From Paenibacillaceae bacterium (GTDB lineage: Bacteria; Bacillota; Bacilli; Paenibacillales; Paenibacillaceae): a stretch of 64,000 bases of DNA. Below are positions 1 to 7,514 of this stretch, piece after piece. The notes under the pieces are model-generated. The model saw only the letters and a list, made by a program, of their open reading frames with translations, had not been told where the DNA came from and did not search any database. Every line of letters begins with the position of its first letter. Positions within the stretch are counted from its first letter, which is position 1. The stretch is taken from the NCBI GenBank assembly GCA_900766135.1, contig CAAFUF010000024.1:62001-126000 (forward strand). Direction: 5' to 3'. Both the position numbers and the translations under genes were made by a program.

Positions 1-369
1 ACCCGCGGCAGCGTCCTTGACCGTGAGACGGCGATCGGGTTCGCCGAAGCCGGTGCGGACGTCGTCCTGCTGCCTGCCCCGGGGACGGTTCCGGGCGTAC
101 GGGAAGAGGAGCTGGCCCGGATCATCGCGGAAGTCAAGGCGAGGGGCGCCCTGGCTTTGGCGGCCATCGGCACGAGCCAGGAAGGCGCGGACGAAGTGAC
201 GGTCCGGGAGATTGCGCTCAGCGCCAAACGGGCCGGGGCGGACGTGTTCCACATCGGGGACGCCGGTTTCGCCGGGATGGCCGTCCCGGAAAACATTCAA
301 GCGTTATCAATCGCGATCCGCGGGCGGCGGCACACTTACGTGCGTATGGCCGCTTCGCCGGTGAGGTAA
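1..369 (+). CDS. C-terminal part of a TIM-barrel protein of the DUF7916 type
   Basis: The reading frame is open from the first base and stops at 367-369, giving the last 122 residues of a protein that begins before the window. It contains the segments LLPAPGTVPG, AIGTSQEGADE, HIGDAGFAGMAVPENIQ and IRGRRHTY. I recognise these from a Firmicutes family of about 300 residues that is often labelled haloacid dehalogenase-like hydrolase or PEP phosphonomutase. The glycine-rich strand-loop pattern fits the last blades of a TIM barrel. The catalytic role of the family is not known to me. Its stop lies 5 bases before the downstream phosphodiesterase start, so the two are probably cotranscribed. Confidence 0.75.
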   Translation, partial: TRGSVLDRETAIGFAEAGADVVLLPAPGTVPGVREEELARIIAEVKARGALALAAIGTSQEGADEVTVREIALSAKRAGADVFHIGDAGFAGMAVPENIQALSIAIRGRRHTYVRMAASPVR

Positions 370-374
370 CGCCT

Positions 375-881
375 ATGCGCATCGGAGTCGTGTCGGATAC
401 GCATATGCCGCGCCGCGGGGCGGAGTTGCCCGCAAAGCTGCGGCAAACGTTTAGAACCTGTGACCTCATTCTCCACCTGGGGGATTGGGTGACGATGGAC
501 GTCTATGAACAGCTCACCGCATTAGCGCCGGTAGACGGGGTGGCAGGCAACAATGATCCGGTAGACATCATCCGCCGGTTCGGACAGCACAAAATTCTTG
601 AGCTGGGCGGAAGACGGATCGGGCTGACCCACGGTCATTTGCCCGGCGGCGGGCACGGGGCCAAAGAAAACGCCGAGCGCGTTTTTGCGGGGAAGCCGGT
701 AGACGCCGTGCTGTTCGGCCATTCCCACAAGCCGTACCTTGCCGAAAGCGGAGGCGTGTTGTGGTTTAATCCCGGGTCGCCAACCGACAAGCGGCGGGAA
801 CCGAAATACAGCTTTGGCGTGCTTGAAGTCACGCCTCAATCGATCGAGGCCAAACATATTTATATGGATGCCAAAAAATGA
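375..881 (+). CDS. yfcE: YfcE/MJ0936-type metallophosphoesterase
   Basis: This 168-residue protein is a small calcineurin-fold phosphodiesterase. The metal-binding motifs are all visible: D8-x-H10 in SDTH, D37 in LHLGD, N60 in AGNND, H86 in THGH, and H116/H118 in GHSH. The length matches the single-domain YfcE family, whose members hydrolyse artificial phosphodiesters with Mn2+ and whose natural substrate is mostly unknown. GGTGAGG before the ATG serves as ribosome binding site and overlaps the end of the upstream gene, so the pair is probably translationally coupled. A strong terminator follows at 895-953. Confidence 0.88.
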   Translation: MRIGVVSDTHMPRRGAELPAKLRQTFRTCDLILHLGDWVTMDVYEQLTALAPVDGVAGNNDPVDIIRRFGQHKILELGGRRIGLTHGHLPGGGHGAKENAERVFAGKPVDAVLFGHSHKPYLAESGGVLWFNPGSPTDKRREPKYSFGVLEVTPQSIEAKHIYMDAKK

Positions 882-894
882 CCCGAAGTTGATG

Positions 895-953
895 AAGAGC
901 TGCCAGAGCAAGGCCGGAGAATCGGCCGTGCTTGGGGCGGCTCTTTTTGTTTC
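895..953 (+). terminator. Rho-independent terminator after the phosphodiesterase gene
   Basis: AAGAGCTGCC at 895-904 pairs with GGCGGCTCTT, ending near 944. A second inner stem, GGCCG with CGGCC, stacks inside. The hairpin runs into TTTTTGTTT. Confidence 0.8.
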
Positions 954-987
954 GGAAATCTTGGCAAGGAAGTCCCATAACCTGTTA

Positions 988-1027
988 TTGACGGATAATT
1001 GACCACCATTTAATATAGGAATAATAC
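988..1027 (+). promoter_or_regulatory. Candidate promoter of the TrpX-type ABC operon
   Basis: Two overlapping SigA-like candidates are visible. One is TTGACG (988-993), a 17-base spacer and TAATAT (1011-1016). The other is TTGACC (999-1004), a 15-base spacer and AATAAT (1020-1025). Both -10 elements are imperfect. The leader of about 140 bases before the lipoprotein gene shows no T-box or other riboswitch core that I can recognise. Confidence 0.35.
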
Positions 1028-1171
1028 TTCGTGTCCGCGTTGGGCGAATGATTGTCTATTTATGCTTTAATCCTTTTATCGGCAAAAGCGTTAATCGGAT
1101 CATGCTTTACTGCTCCAACCTTGCTGGGTCATCATTTATCATTTCATGAGAGAGAAAGGGGAAACGAAAAT

Positions 1172-2257
1172 ATGAAGAAGAAACTTGGAGTTTTACTTGC
1201 CTTATCTTTGTTGCTGGTCGGCGTGGTCGCTTGCGGCAACAACACGAACGGGAACGGGGGGAATGCAGCCAACGGAGGAAATGCTGGCGGCTCCGGAACG
1301 GAGAACTCCGCGGGAGCGGGGAATGCAGCGGAGCCAACCAAGGATTCCTACAAAATCGCCATTTCGCAAATCGTGGAGCATCCTTCCCTGGATGCGACGC
1401 GGGAAGGATTTTTGGCCGCTTTGAAAGACGCGGGTATCGTTGAAGGCGACAATTTGGAGCTGGATTATAACAACGCGCAAGGAGATCCAACGAACAATAC
1501 GACCATCGCGCAAAAAATCGCCGGTGAGAAGTACGACCTCGTCCTCGCGATCGCCACGCCTCCGGCGCAAGCCGTCGCGCAGCAGGTCAAGAATTCGCCG
1601 ATCCTGTTCGCTGCGGTGACGGATCCGATCGATGCCAAATTGGTCGACAATTTGGATCATCCGGGCGGGAACATCTCCGGCGCTTCGGATACGAACCCGG
1701 AGGCGATTACCAAGCTGATGGACTTCATCGCCGCGAATTTCAAAGACGTGAAATCGGTCGGACTGGTCATCAACCAGGGCGAACCGAATGCGGTCGTTAT
1801 GGCAGACCATGCAGAGAAGGCTTTGGACGCCCACGGCATCAAATTGGTTAAAGCCTCGGTTACCAATACATCGGAAGTCAAACAAGCAGCCGAATCGCTC
1901 GTTGGCCGGGTAGATGCGCTGTACATTACGCTGGACAACATGGTAGTCGAAGCGGTCAGCACGATCATCCAGGTCGCAAACGAAAACGATATTCCATTCT
2001 TCTCGAGCGACCGGGATACGGTGGAGAAGGGCGCTTTTGCCACGATTGGATTTAAATACTACGACCATGGCTACCAAGTAGGGCAAATGGCGGTGGACGT
2101 GTTGAAAAACGGCAAAAAGGTCGGCGACCTGAAAGTCACCGTGCCGGATAAGCTTGACTTGATCATGAACTTGAAAGCGGCGGCCGAACAAGGCATCGAA
2201 GTAACGGACGCCATGAAGGACCAAATCACGGACCAAGCAAACAATCTGATCGAATAG
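1172..2257 (+). CDS. ABC transporter substrate-binding lipoprotein, TrpX/ABC_sub_bind family
   Basis: The 361-residue protein begins with a signal peptide and the lipobox VVAC (Cys21), followed by a low-complexity Asn/Gly linker to about residue 50, as in membrane-tethered binding proteins. The mature part shows the ABC_sub_bind (PF04392) pattern: IVEHPSLDATREGF, KYDLVLAIATPPAQA, VTDPIDAKLV and the later ALYITLDN. Family members bind aromatic amino acids or related small molecules, and TrpX-type proteins take tryptophan. An upstream in-frame ATG at 1052 exists, but the start at 1172 has AAAGGGG before it and begins exactly at the signal peptide. The permease and ATPase genes follow directly. 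The substrate is inferred only from the family. Confidence 0.85.
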   Translation: MKKKLGVLLALSLLLVGVVACGNNTNGNGGNAANGGNAGGSGTENSAGAGNAAEPTKDSYKIAISQIVEHPSLDATREGFLAALKDAGIVEGDNLELDYNNAQGDPTNNTTIAQKIAGEKYDLVLAIATPPAQAVAQQVKNSPILFAAVTDPIDAKLVDNLDHPGGNISGASDTNPEAITKLMDFIAANFKDVKSVGLVINQGEPNAVVMADHAEKALDAHGIKLVKASVTNTSEVKQAAESLVGRVDALYITLDNMVVEAVSTIIQVANENDIPFFSSDRDTVEKGAFATIGFKYYDHGYQVGQMAVDVLKNGKKVGDLKVTVPDKLDLIMNLKAAAEQGIEVTDAMKDQITDQANNLIE

Positions 2258-2295
2258 GCAGCACTCGCTCCTAATTTCTCGAGGAGGTACTCATC

Positions 2296-3210
2296 ATGTT
2301 GAACTCGCTGCTCGGGGCGCTGGAATCCGGCCTGCTGTACGCGCTCATGGCGCTTGGCGTCTACATTACGTTCCGGATTCTCGATTTTCCGGACCTAACT
2401 GTGGATGGAAGCTTTACGACCGGCGGCGCCATCGCGGCCGTGATGATCACGGGGGGAAGCTCGCCGTGGATCGCCACGATCGCGGCTTTCCTTGGCGGCT
2501 TGGCCGCCGGGGCCATCACCGGCCTCATTCACACCAAAGGACGGATTAACGGACTGTTGTCCGGGATATTAATGATGATTGCGCTCTATTCCATCAATAT
2601 GCGGATCATGGGCAAACCGAACGTAGGCTTGCTTGGGGAGGATACGCTGTTCAGCTCGGTGTCGCCACTGGTGTTCATGCCGATCGTCGTCATCGCCATC
2701 AAGCTGCTGCTCGATTTGTTCTTCCGTACGGAGCTTGGACTTGCGCTGCGCGCGACCGGCGACAACAAACGAATGATCCGCAGTTTCGGTGCCAACACGG
2801 ACTACACCATCATTCTTGGGCTCAGTTTGTCCAACGGACTTGTGGCTCTGTCCGGGGCGTTGATCGCCCAGCAGTCCGGATTTGCCGACATTTCTTCCGG
2901 GATCGGGATGATCGTCATCGGGCTGGCCTCCGTTATTATCGGGGAAGCGATCTTTGGGGCGCGGACGGTGTTTTGGGCAACGCTGGCGGCGGTGCTCGGC
3001 TCGATCGTCTACCGGGTCGTTGTCGCTTTGGCGCTGCGGATCGAATGGCTGGAGCAAACGGATTTGAAGGTGATTACCGCCGTAATCGTCATCATTGCGT
3101 TAGTGCTTCCGACCGTGCAAAGAAACATGAAGCAGAAATCGATCGCCCGCCGGCGCGCCGCTGAAATCGCGCACACCCCCGGGCGCAAGAGCGTAGGGGG
3201 TGGGTTCTGA
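2296..3210 (+). CDS. ABC transporter permease, LivH-like (TrpY type)
   Basis: The 304-residue protein has about eight to nine hydrophobic segments and matches the branched-chain type permeases (BPD_transp_2). The N-terminal FRILDFPDLTVDGSF and the central LGLALRATGDNKRMIRSFG with its EAA-like loop are typical of the permeases paired with ABC_sub_bind proteins. GAGGAGGT precedes the ATG by seven bases. It lies 38 bases after the binding protein gene and overlaps the ATPase start by one base, so the three form one transport operon. The C-terminal tail is basic and cytoplasmic. Confidence 0.88.
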   Translation: MLNSLLGALESGLLYALMALGVYITFRILDFPDLTVDGSFTTGGAIAAVMITGGSSPWIATIAAFLGGLAAGAITGLIHTKGRINGLLSGILMMIALYSINMRIMGKPNVGLLGEDTLFSSVSPLVFMPIVVIAIKLLLDLFFRTELGLALRATGDNKRMIRSFGANTDYTIILGLSLSNGLVALSGALIAQQSGFADISSGIGMIVIGLASVIIGEAIFGARTVFWATLAAVLGSIVYRVVVALALRIEWLEQTDLKVITAVIVIIALVLPTVQRNMKQKSIARRRAAEIAHTPGRKSVGGGF

Positions 3211-4007
3211 TGCTGAAGTTAACCCAGGTATCAAAGCTGTTTCATCCCGGCACGCCGGACGAGAAAATCGCGCTGATCGATGTTAACCTGCATCTGCGCC
3301 CGGGCGATTTCGTAACGGTGATCGGCAGCAACGGCGCGGGCAAATCCACGCTGATGAACATGATCTCCGGCGTGATCAAGCCGGACGCCGGCGAGGTTCG
3401 CCTTGGCGGCGTCGACATCGGCCATCTCCCGGAGCATCGCCGCAGCAAGTGGATCGGCCGCGTTTTCCAGGATCCGATGGCCGGCACCGCGCCGCATATG
3501 ACGATTGAGGAGAACCTGGCCATGGCCTTCTCTCGCGGAAAACCGCGTGGCTTTGCGCTCGGCGTAAACGCTAAGCGGCGAGGAATGTTCCAGGAGCAGA
3601 TGCGCCGGCTGGGCATCGGGCTGGAGAATCGGCTGCGCGCCAAGGTCGGCACATTGTCCGGCGGGGAACGCCAGGCGCTCAGCCTGCTGATGGCGACGTT
3701 CACCGAGCCGCAGGTCCTGCTGCTCGACGAGCATACCGCCGCGCTGGACCCGGCCCGCGCCGAACTGGTGACGAAGTTGACGCAGGAGATCGTCAGCGAA
3801 CTTAAGTTGACCACGTTGATGGTTACCCACAACATGGAGCAGGCGATCCGTCTGGGCAACCGTCTTATCATGATGGACGGCGGCCGCATCATCCTGGACG
3901 TGGACGATACGAAGAAAAGCGATTTGACGATGGAACAGCTGCTGGGCGAGTTCGAGCGCATCAGCGGTCACAAGTTGTCCGATGACCGCGTCATGTTGGG
4001 CAGTTAA
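3210..4007 (+). CDS. ABC transporter ATP-binding protein of the TrpX-type importer
   Basis: This 265-residue ATPase has Walker A GSNGAGKST (39-47), the signature LSGGERQAL, Walker B VLLLDEHTA and the switch histidine in VTHN. It drives the importer formed with the preceding permease and lipoprotein. The start ATG shares a base with the permease stop codon in the arrangement TGATG, which favours coupled translation. The insert after the Q-loop, with the residues RGKPRGFALGVNAKRRG, is characteristic of the ATPases of this importer group. A terminator follows at 4032-4071, closing the operon. Confidence 0.9.
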   Translation: MLKLTQVSKLFHPGTPDEKIALIDVNLHLRPGDFVTVIGSNGAGKSTLMNMISGVIKPDAGEVRLGGVDIGHLPEHRRSKWIGRVFQDPMAGTAPHMTIEENLAMAFSRGKPRGFALGVNAKRRGMFQEQMRRLGIGLENRLRAKVGTLSGGERQALSLLMATFTEPQVLLLDEHTAALDPARAELVTKLTQEIVSELKLTTLMVTHNMEQAIRLGNRLIMMDGGRIILDVDDTKKSDLTMEQLLGEFERISGHKLSDDRVMLGS

Positions 4008-4031
4008 ATAACGCAACACTTCAGGAACGCC

Positions 4032-4071
4032 AAGCGCGAGTAGGGAGAACGCCCCGTACTCGCGCTTTTTT
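4032..4071 (+). terminator. Terminator of the TrpX-type operon
   Basis: AAGCGCGAGTAGGG pairs with CCCGTACTCGCGCTT across a short loop and continues into a run of six T. On the minus strand there is no T run, so it acts mainly on the plus-strand operon. Confidence 0.85.
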
Positions 4072-4081
4072 GCGCGGTGTC

Positions 4082-4456
4082 CTACCGCGAATCGCGAACC
4101 CGCACGCTGCTGTCCCGGCGAATGCCGTCACGCAGCATCCAGCCGTGCAAAAACCATTCGAATACGCCCACAACCAGCGTAATCGCCAGTATTTCGCCGA
4201 AGGATAACGTCCAATCCGCATTGGCGGCAATCGCCCACAGGAAGACGAAGACAAGCAGTGCGTCCACGAGGGTCGCGACCATATTGTTCGTCCGCGGAAG
4301 GATGAAGAGATCCCCGAATAAATAGGCCAGAATGGACAACGCTAAGGCTGTCAGCAGCGTCGAAATGAACGAGGCGTTGCTTAAGAGCATCAGCATGGCG
4401 ATAACGATAACCCCGTTGCCGAGGATTTTGACGAGAAATTTGTCCAAGTCCATCAT
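4082..4456 (-). CDS. DUF2512 (YndM-like) membrane protein
   Basis: The product is 124 residues with four predicted membrane segments. The motif YLFGDLFILPRTNN in the middle and the spacing of the segments match the DUF2512 family represented by Bacillus subtilis YndM, a small membrane protein of unknown function found in spore-formers. The ribosome binding site GGAG lies directly against two consecutive ATG codons. The first (4454-4456) leaves almost no spacing and the second (4451-4453) a few bases, so translation may begin one codon later than given. It converges on the ABC importer operon and diverges from the flavoprotein gene. Confidence 0.8.
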   Translation of the reverse strand: MMDLDKFLVKILGNGVIVIAMLMLLSNASFISTLLTALALSILAYLFGDLFILPRTNNMVATLVDALLVFVFLWAIAANADWTLSFGEILAITLVVGVFEWFLHGWMLRDGIRRDSSVRVRDSR

Positions 4457-4555
4457 CTCCTTGTTTTTATCGCTTAATTTCTCCTAACGGGGAGGCAGCT
4501 ATTCACCAGCTTCTTTCTATCTAATCTCATATGACGCGGAAAGTGGGGCATCTAA

Positions 4556-5506
4556 ATGGCTCAATCGAGGGTTTATGATTGCTTGATCGTAGGGGGCGGT
4601 ATTGCCGGATTGCAGGCAGCCATCCAGTTGGGACGGTATTCGGTTCACCAGGTGCTGGTCATTGACGCCGGTTATGGCCGATCCACGTTGTGTCGGCAGT
4701 ACCATAACCTGCTCGGCTTCCCCGATGGCATTTCCGGCGAGGAGCTGCGCGGCCGGGGAAGGAGGCAAGCAGAGTCATACGGTGTGGAGTTTGTGTTGGA
4801 CAAGGCGACCGGAGCCGAGAAACGGGAAGGGCAGTTTCGGGTCAACACGTCCGGCGGAAGGGAGTATGCCGGCAAAACGCTGCTACTAGCCACCGGCGTG
4901 CTCGATCGGTTTCCCGATGTACCAGGCATGATTCCAACGCTGGGGCTAAGCGTGTACGTCTGTCCCGATTGCGACGGATACGAGATCCAAGGCCGAAAAA
5001 CGGCATTAATGGGCGCCGGCCGCACCGGCGCGGAGATGGCGCTTCTGCTGGCGGAACGTACCGGAGATTTAACCTATATCAATCACGAACGGACGAACGT
5101 TTCGCCGGAGCTAAGGCAGCAAATGGCGGAGCGGGGGATCCGCTACGAGGAAGGAGAAATCGCCGAGGTGAAGCACACTGAAGGCTTCATCCGCAGCGTG
5201 ATTCTAAAGGATGGCCGAAGCTTCGCGGCCGAACGAGGGTTTATCGCTTTTGGCGGAAACGAAGTCCACTCCGGGTTAGCAAGCCAATTAGGCGTTACCA
5301 TCGCCGGAAACCGGCATGTGGAAACCGACCCTCGGACGAAGCAAACGAGCGTGCCCGGCGTTTGGGCAGCGGGCGATCTCGGCTTTCATGCTGAACAAGT
5401 TAGCGTAGCGATGGGGGAAGGCTCAATTGCCGCAATTTGGATTCATAAAGCGTTAAGACCGTGCTATAATCAGTTGAACGGAGGGGATGCAGAGGATGAT
5501 TCTTGA
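4556..5506 (+). CDS. Thioredoxin-reductase-like NAD(P)/FAD flavoprotein
   Basis: The 316-residue protein has an N-terminal FAD-binding Rossmann motif [10 protein letters not shown] (13-22), the redox motif CPDCDGYE with C136 and C139, a second nucleotide motif MGAGRTGAE (152-160), and the C-terminal FAD contact [10 protein letters not shown]. This is the thioredoxin reductase fold with the CxxC retained, although the spacer PD differs from the usual AT. It may reduce a thioredoxin-like partner or a small disulfide; the partner is not evident here. No thioredoxin gene is adjacent. The downstream ABM gene overlaps its end, and a possible promoter for that gene lies inside its last codons. Confidence 0.8.
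   Translation: MAQSRVYDCLIVGGGIAGLQAAIQLGRYSVHQVLVIDAGYGRSTLCRQYHNLLGFPDGISGEELRGRGRRQAESYGVEFVLDKATGAEKREGQFRVNTSGGREYAGKTLLLATGVLDRFPDVPGMIPTLGLSVYVCPDCDGYEIQGRKTALMGAGRTGAEMALLLAERTGDLTYINHERTNVSPELRQQMAERGIRYEEGEIAEVKHTEGFIRSVILKDGRSFAAERGFIAFGGNEVHSGLASQLGVTIAGNRHVETDPRTKQTSVPGVWAAGDLGFHAEQVSVAMGEGSIAAIWIHKALRPCYNQLNGGDAEDDS
5442..5470 (+). promoter_or_regulatory. Candidate internal promoter for the ABM-DinB-GNAT genes
   Basis: TTCATA (5442-5447), a 17-base spacer and a perfect TATAAT (5465-5470) lie inside the 3' end of the flavoprotein gene. A transcript would start near 5477 and carry GGAGGGG just before the ATG at 5496. Confidence 0.4.
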
Positions 5507-5798
5507 AGTAGCTCAACTACAGGTGAAGCCGGGAATGATGAATGATTTCGAAAGCAGCTTCCGCAAGGCTTCGAAACTGATTAGCCGGATGGCCGGTTAT
5601 CTCGGACATGAGCTCCACAAATGCGTGGAGACGGAAAATAAGTATATCCTGTTGGTGAGATGGCAGTCGATCACCGCGCATGAGGTAGGTTTCCGTCAAT
5701 CTCCCGAATACCAGGAATGGAAAGCGCTGCTTCATCATTTCTACGACCCGTTCCCAACGGTAGAACACTACGTGCATATCAAGCACGAAACGGACTAG
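5496..5798 (+). CDS. Antibiotic biosynthesis monooxygenase (ABM) domain protein
   Basis: The 100-residue protein is a single ABM ferredoxin-like domain, with the pattern [10 protein letters not shown] at the start, then the strand [10 protein letters not shown] and the helix near [10 protein letters not shown]. Members are small dimeric heme-, quinone- or polyketide-acting oxygenases, or simply stress proteins; the substrate cannot be told from sequence. An ATG at 5487 sits against GGAGGGG with no spacing, while the ATG at 5496 is nine bases from it, so I choose 5496. The gene overlaps the flavoprotein gene by 11 bases and is followed 12 bases later by the DinB gene. Confidence 0.75.
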   Translation: MILEVAQLQVKPGMMNDFESSFRKASKLISRMAGYLGHELHKCVETENKYILLVRWQSITAHEVGFRQSPEYQEWKALLHHFYDPFPTVEHYVHIKHETD

Positions 5799-5810
5799 GA
5801 GGGATGAATC

Positions 5811-6272
5811 ATGGAACAAGCGATTTGGCGGCAGCTTGAATTCGTACGCGCGCAGACTTTAAAGCTGACAAGATCGATTCCGGAAGAGAAGACGTTGATT
5901 GTTCCGGCAGGTTTTCGCAATCATATTTTATGGAATTTGGGACATCTCGCTTTGGTCACGGACAAATACGCTTACTCATTTACGGGACGGACGCCGCGGC
6001 TTCCGGCAATTTATCAAGAGCTATTCGCCAACGGAACGTCGCCGCTCGAATGGACCTCGGCTAGCCCAAGCTTCAACGACATTCTTACGGTGTTGGAAGC
6101 ACAGCCCGAGCAGGTGAAAGCCGAATTATCCGGACAACTCGCGGAGCCGGTTCAGCCCTATTCGACTTCCAGCGGCTACCGGATCGAAACCGTAGGACAG
6201 CTGTTGAACTTTACGACGTACCATGAAGGCATGCATTTTAGCATGATTAAGCTATACAACAAAATCATTTAA
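5811..6272 (+). CDS. DinB superfamily protein
   Basis: The 153-residue protein shows the four-helix DinB/YfiT pattern with three likely metal-binding histidines: one in LWNLGHLAL near residue 46 and two in YHEGMHFSMI near 140-144. DinB-fold proteins in Bacillales are often thiol-dependent enzymes of the bacillithiol S-transferase (BstA) superfamily, so a detoxification role is possible but not shown. AGGAGGG lies seven bases before the ATG. The gene sits between the ABM and GNAT genes with short gaps, suggesting one transcript. Confidence 0.75.
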   Translation: MEQAIWRQLEFVRAQTLKLTRSIPEEKTLIVPAGFRNHILWNLGHLALVTDKYAYSFTGRTPRLPAIYQELFANGTSPLEWTSASPSFNDILTVLEAQPEQVKAELSGQLAEPVQPYSTSSGYRIETVGQLLNFTTYHEGMHFSMIKLYNKII

Positions 6273-6291
6273 GGATCGTGAGCAGGTACAT

Positions 6292-6804
6292 ATGACGGAA
6301 TATTTCGACTATACGATTGAAGATGCGACCCTCGCGGATTTGCCGGCTATCGTCGCGATTTACAATGAAACGATCGCCGGCCGCATGGTTACGGCGGATT
6401 TGGAGCCGGTCACAGTCGATGCAAGACGCGCATGGTATGACGAGCACTCTCCCGATTTCAGGCCGCTGTGGGTCATGAAATCCGAAGGTCGCGTGATCGC
6501 ATGGCTCAGCTTTCAATCTTTTTACGGGCGTCCGGCCTACAACGGCACCGCAGAGATCAGCATCTACATCACCGAAGCATACCGGGCGCGCGGGATCGGC
6601 GGAATCTTAGTCAACGAAGCGATTGCAACTTGTCCAAAGATCGGGGTTCATACGCTGCTTGGATTCGTGTTCGGTCACAACGACCCGAGTCTCAAGCTGC
6701 TTGGCAAATTCGGCTTCGAACGTTGGGCGCATTTGCCCCGCGTGGCCATTTTGGACGGCGTGGAACGGGATCTCGTGATCTTGGGGAAACGGGTTGCGGG
6801 TTGA
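6292..6804 (+). CDS. GNAT N-acetyltransferase, phosphinothricin acetyltransferase-like
   Basis: The product is 170 residues. It has the acetyl-CoA binding region YRARGIGGILV, the preceding strand AEISIYITEAY, and the C-terminal GFERWAHLPRVAILDGVERDL, which is the pattern of the Pat/bar-like GNAT acetyltransferases. These acetylate free amino groups of phosphinothricin, methionine sulfoximine or other small molecules. The opening YTIEDATLADLPAIVAIYNE also matches that subfamily. The actual substrate is not predictable. It is 19 bases downstream of the DinB gene and probably the last gene of that small cluster. Confidence 0.8.
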   Translation: MTEYFDYTIEDATLADLPAIVAIYNETIAGRMVTADLEPVTVDARRAWYDEHSPDFRPLWVMKSEGRVIAWLSFQSFYGRPAYNGTAEISIYITEAYRARGIGGILVNEAIATCPKIGVHTLLGFVFGHNDPSLKLLGKFGFERWAHLPRVAILDGVERDLVILGKRVAG

Positions 6805-6841
6805 GGCGTAAAATGCGTTTGGGGAATGGGGAACGAATCTT

Positions 6842-7450
6842 TTGAACGAATGGATCAAGCAAATTACGGATTGGTTTTTGGAGACGACCCATCTGGGCGG
6901 TTATTCCATCCTCCTTCTTACGATCCCTCTTGCCGTCTTGCAGGGGATCTTCGGATTTTTTCCGTTTGCCACGATCGTGATGCTGCATATTTCCCTGCTT
7001 GGGATCATGAACGGTTTGCTGGCTAGTTGGATTGCCGGAACGGCGGCAGGTATGGTGGTATACCTGATGTGCAGGTATTTTTTTGCAGGGTGGTTTAACC
7101 GCAAATGGATGGGCAAGCTGCAAAAATACGAGAAATGGCAAAAAGGGCTGGACCGCTATGGAGTGTGGGCGGTAATTTTTCTGCGTACGGTTCCGATCAT
7201 GCCCAACAATCTGATTTCGTTTATGTCGGCGATATCCAATCTGAAGCTCAGGTCTTACACCTGGTCCAATCTGGTCGGAAATCTGTCAAGCATTTGGCTG
7301 TTTGGAATATTAAGCGCGTCAATCGTGTTTCCGGGGTTAAACCTACGGGATTTAATCCTCTCTTACGCGGCGTTTCTGCTTATTTTAGGGGTTGCCTTTA
7401 TCCTTCGGAACCGCGCGATATCCAGGAAGAAAAGCGATATGACGCCTTAG
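6842..7450 (+). CDS. VTT-domain (TVP38/TMEM64-type) membrane protein
   Basis: The 202-residue membrane protein carries a VTT (SNARE-associated) domain. The amphipathic re-entrant segment LQGIFGFFPFATIVMLH, the GTAAGMVVYLMCRYF helix and the second half RTVPIMPNNLISFMSAIS are the recognisable elements. Proteins of this superfamily move lipids across or within membranes; the bacterial TVP38 branch is poorly characterised. No ATG is available near the start. I use the TTG at 6842, seven bases after GGGGAA. It lies 37 bases behind the acetyltransferase gene and 64 before the MFS gene. Confidence 0.78.
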   Translation: MNEWIKQITDWFLETTHLGGYSILLLTIPLAVLQGIFGFFPFATIVMLHISLLGIMNGLLASWIAGTAAGMVVYLMCRYFFAGWFNRKWMGKLQKYEKWQKGLDRYGVWAVIFLRTVPIMPNNLISFMSAISNLKLRSYTWSNLVGNLSSIWLFGILSASIVFPGLNLRDLILSYAAFLLILGVAFILRNRAISRKKSDMTP

Positions 7451-7514
7451 CATGGATCGGGCGGTACCTTGGATAAGCTACAGAGAGAACAAGTTTGGAT
7501 AGGGGGCGAACCGT

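Noticed and set aside
1027..1171. Possible T-box or riboswitch in the leader of the TrpX-type operon.
   Set aside because: No TGGNACCGCG-like antiterminator box, specifier stem or terminator was found.
1202..2236. Long open frame on the minus strand opposite the binding-protein gene.
   Set aside because: It is the antisense shadow of a clear lipoprotein gene, has an Arg/His/Val-biased product with no motif, and lacks a ribosome site.
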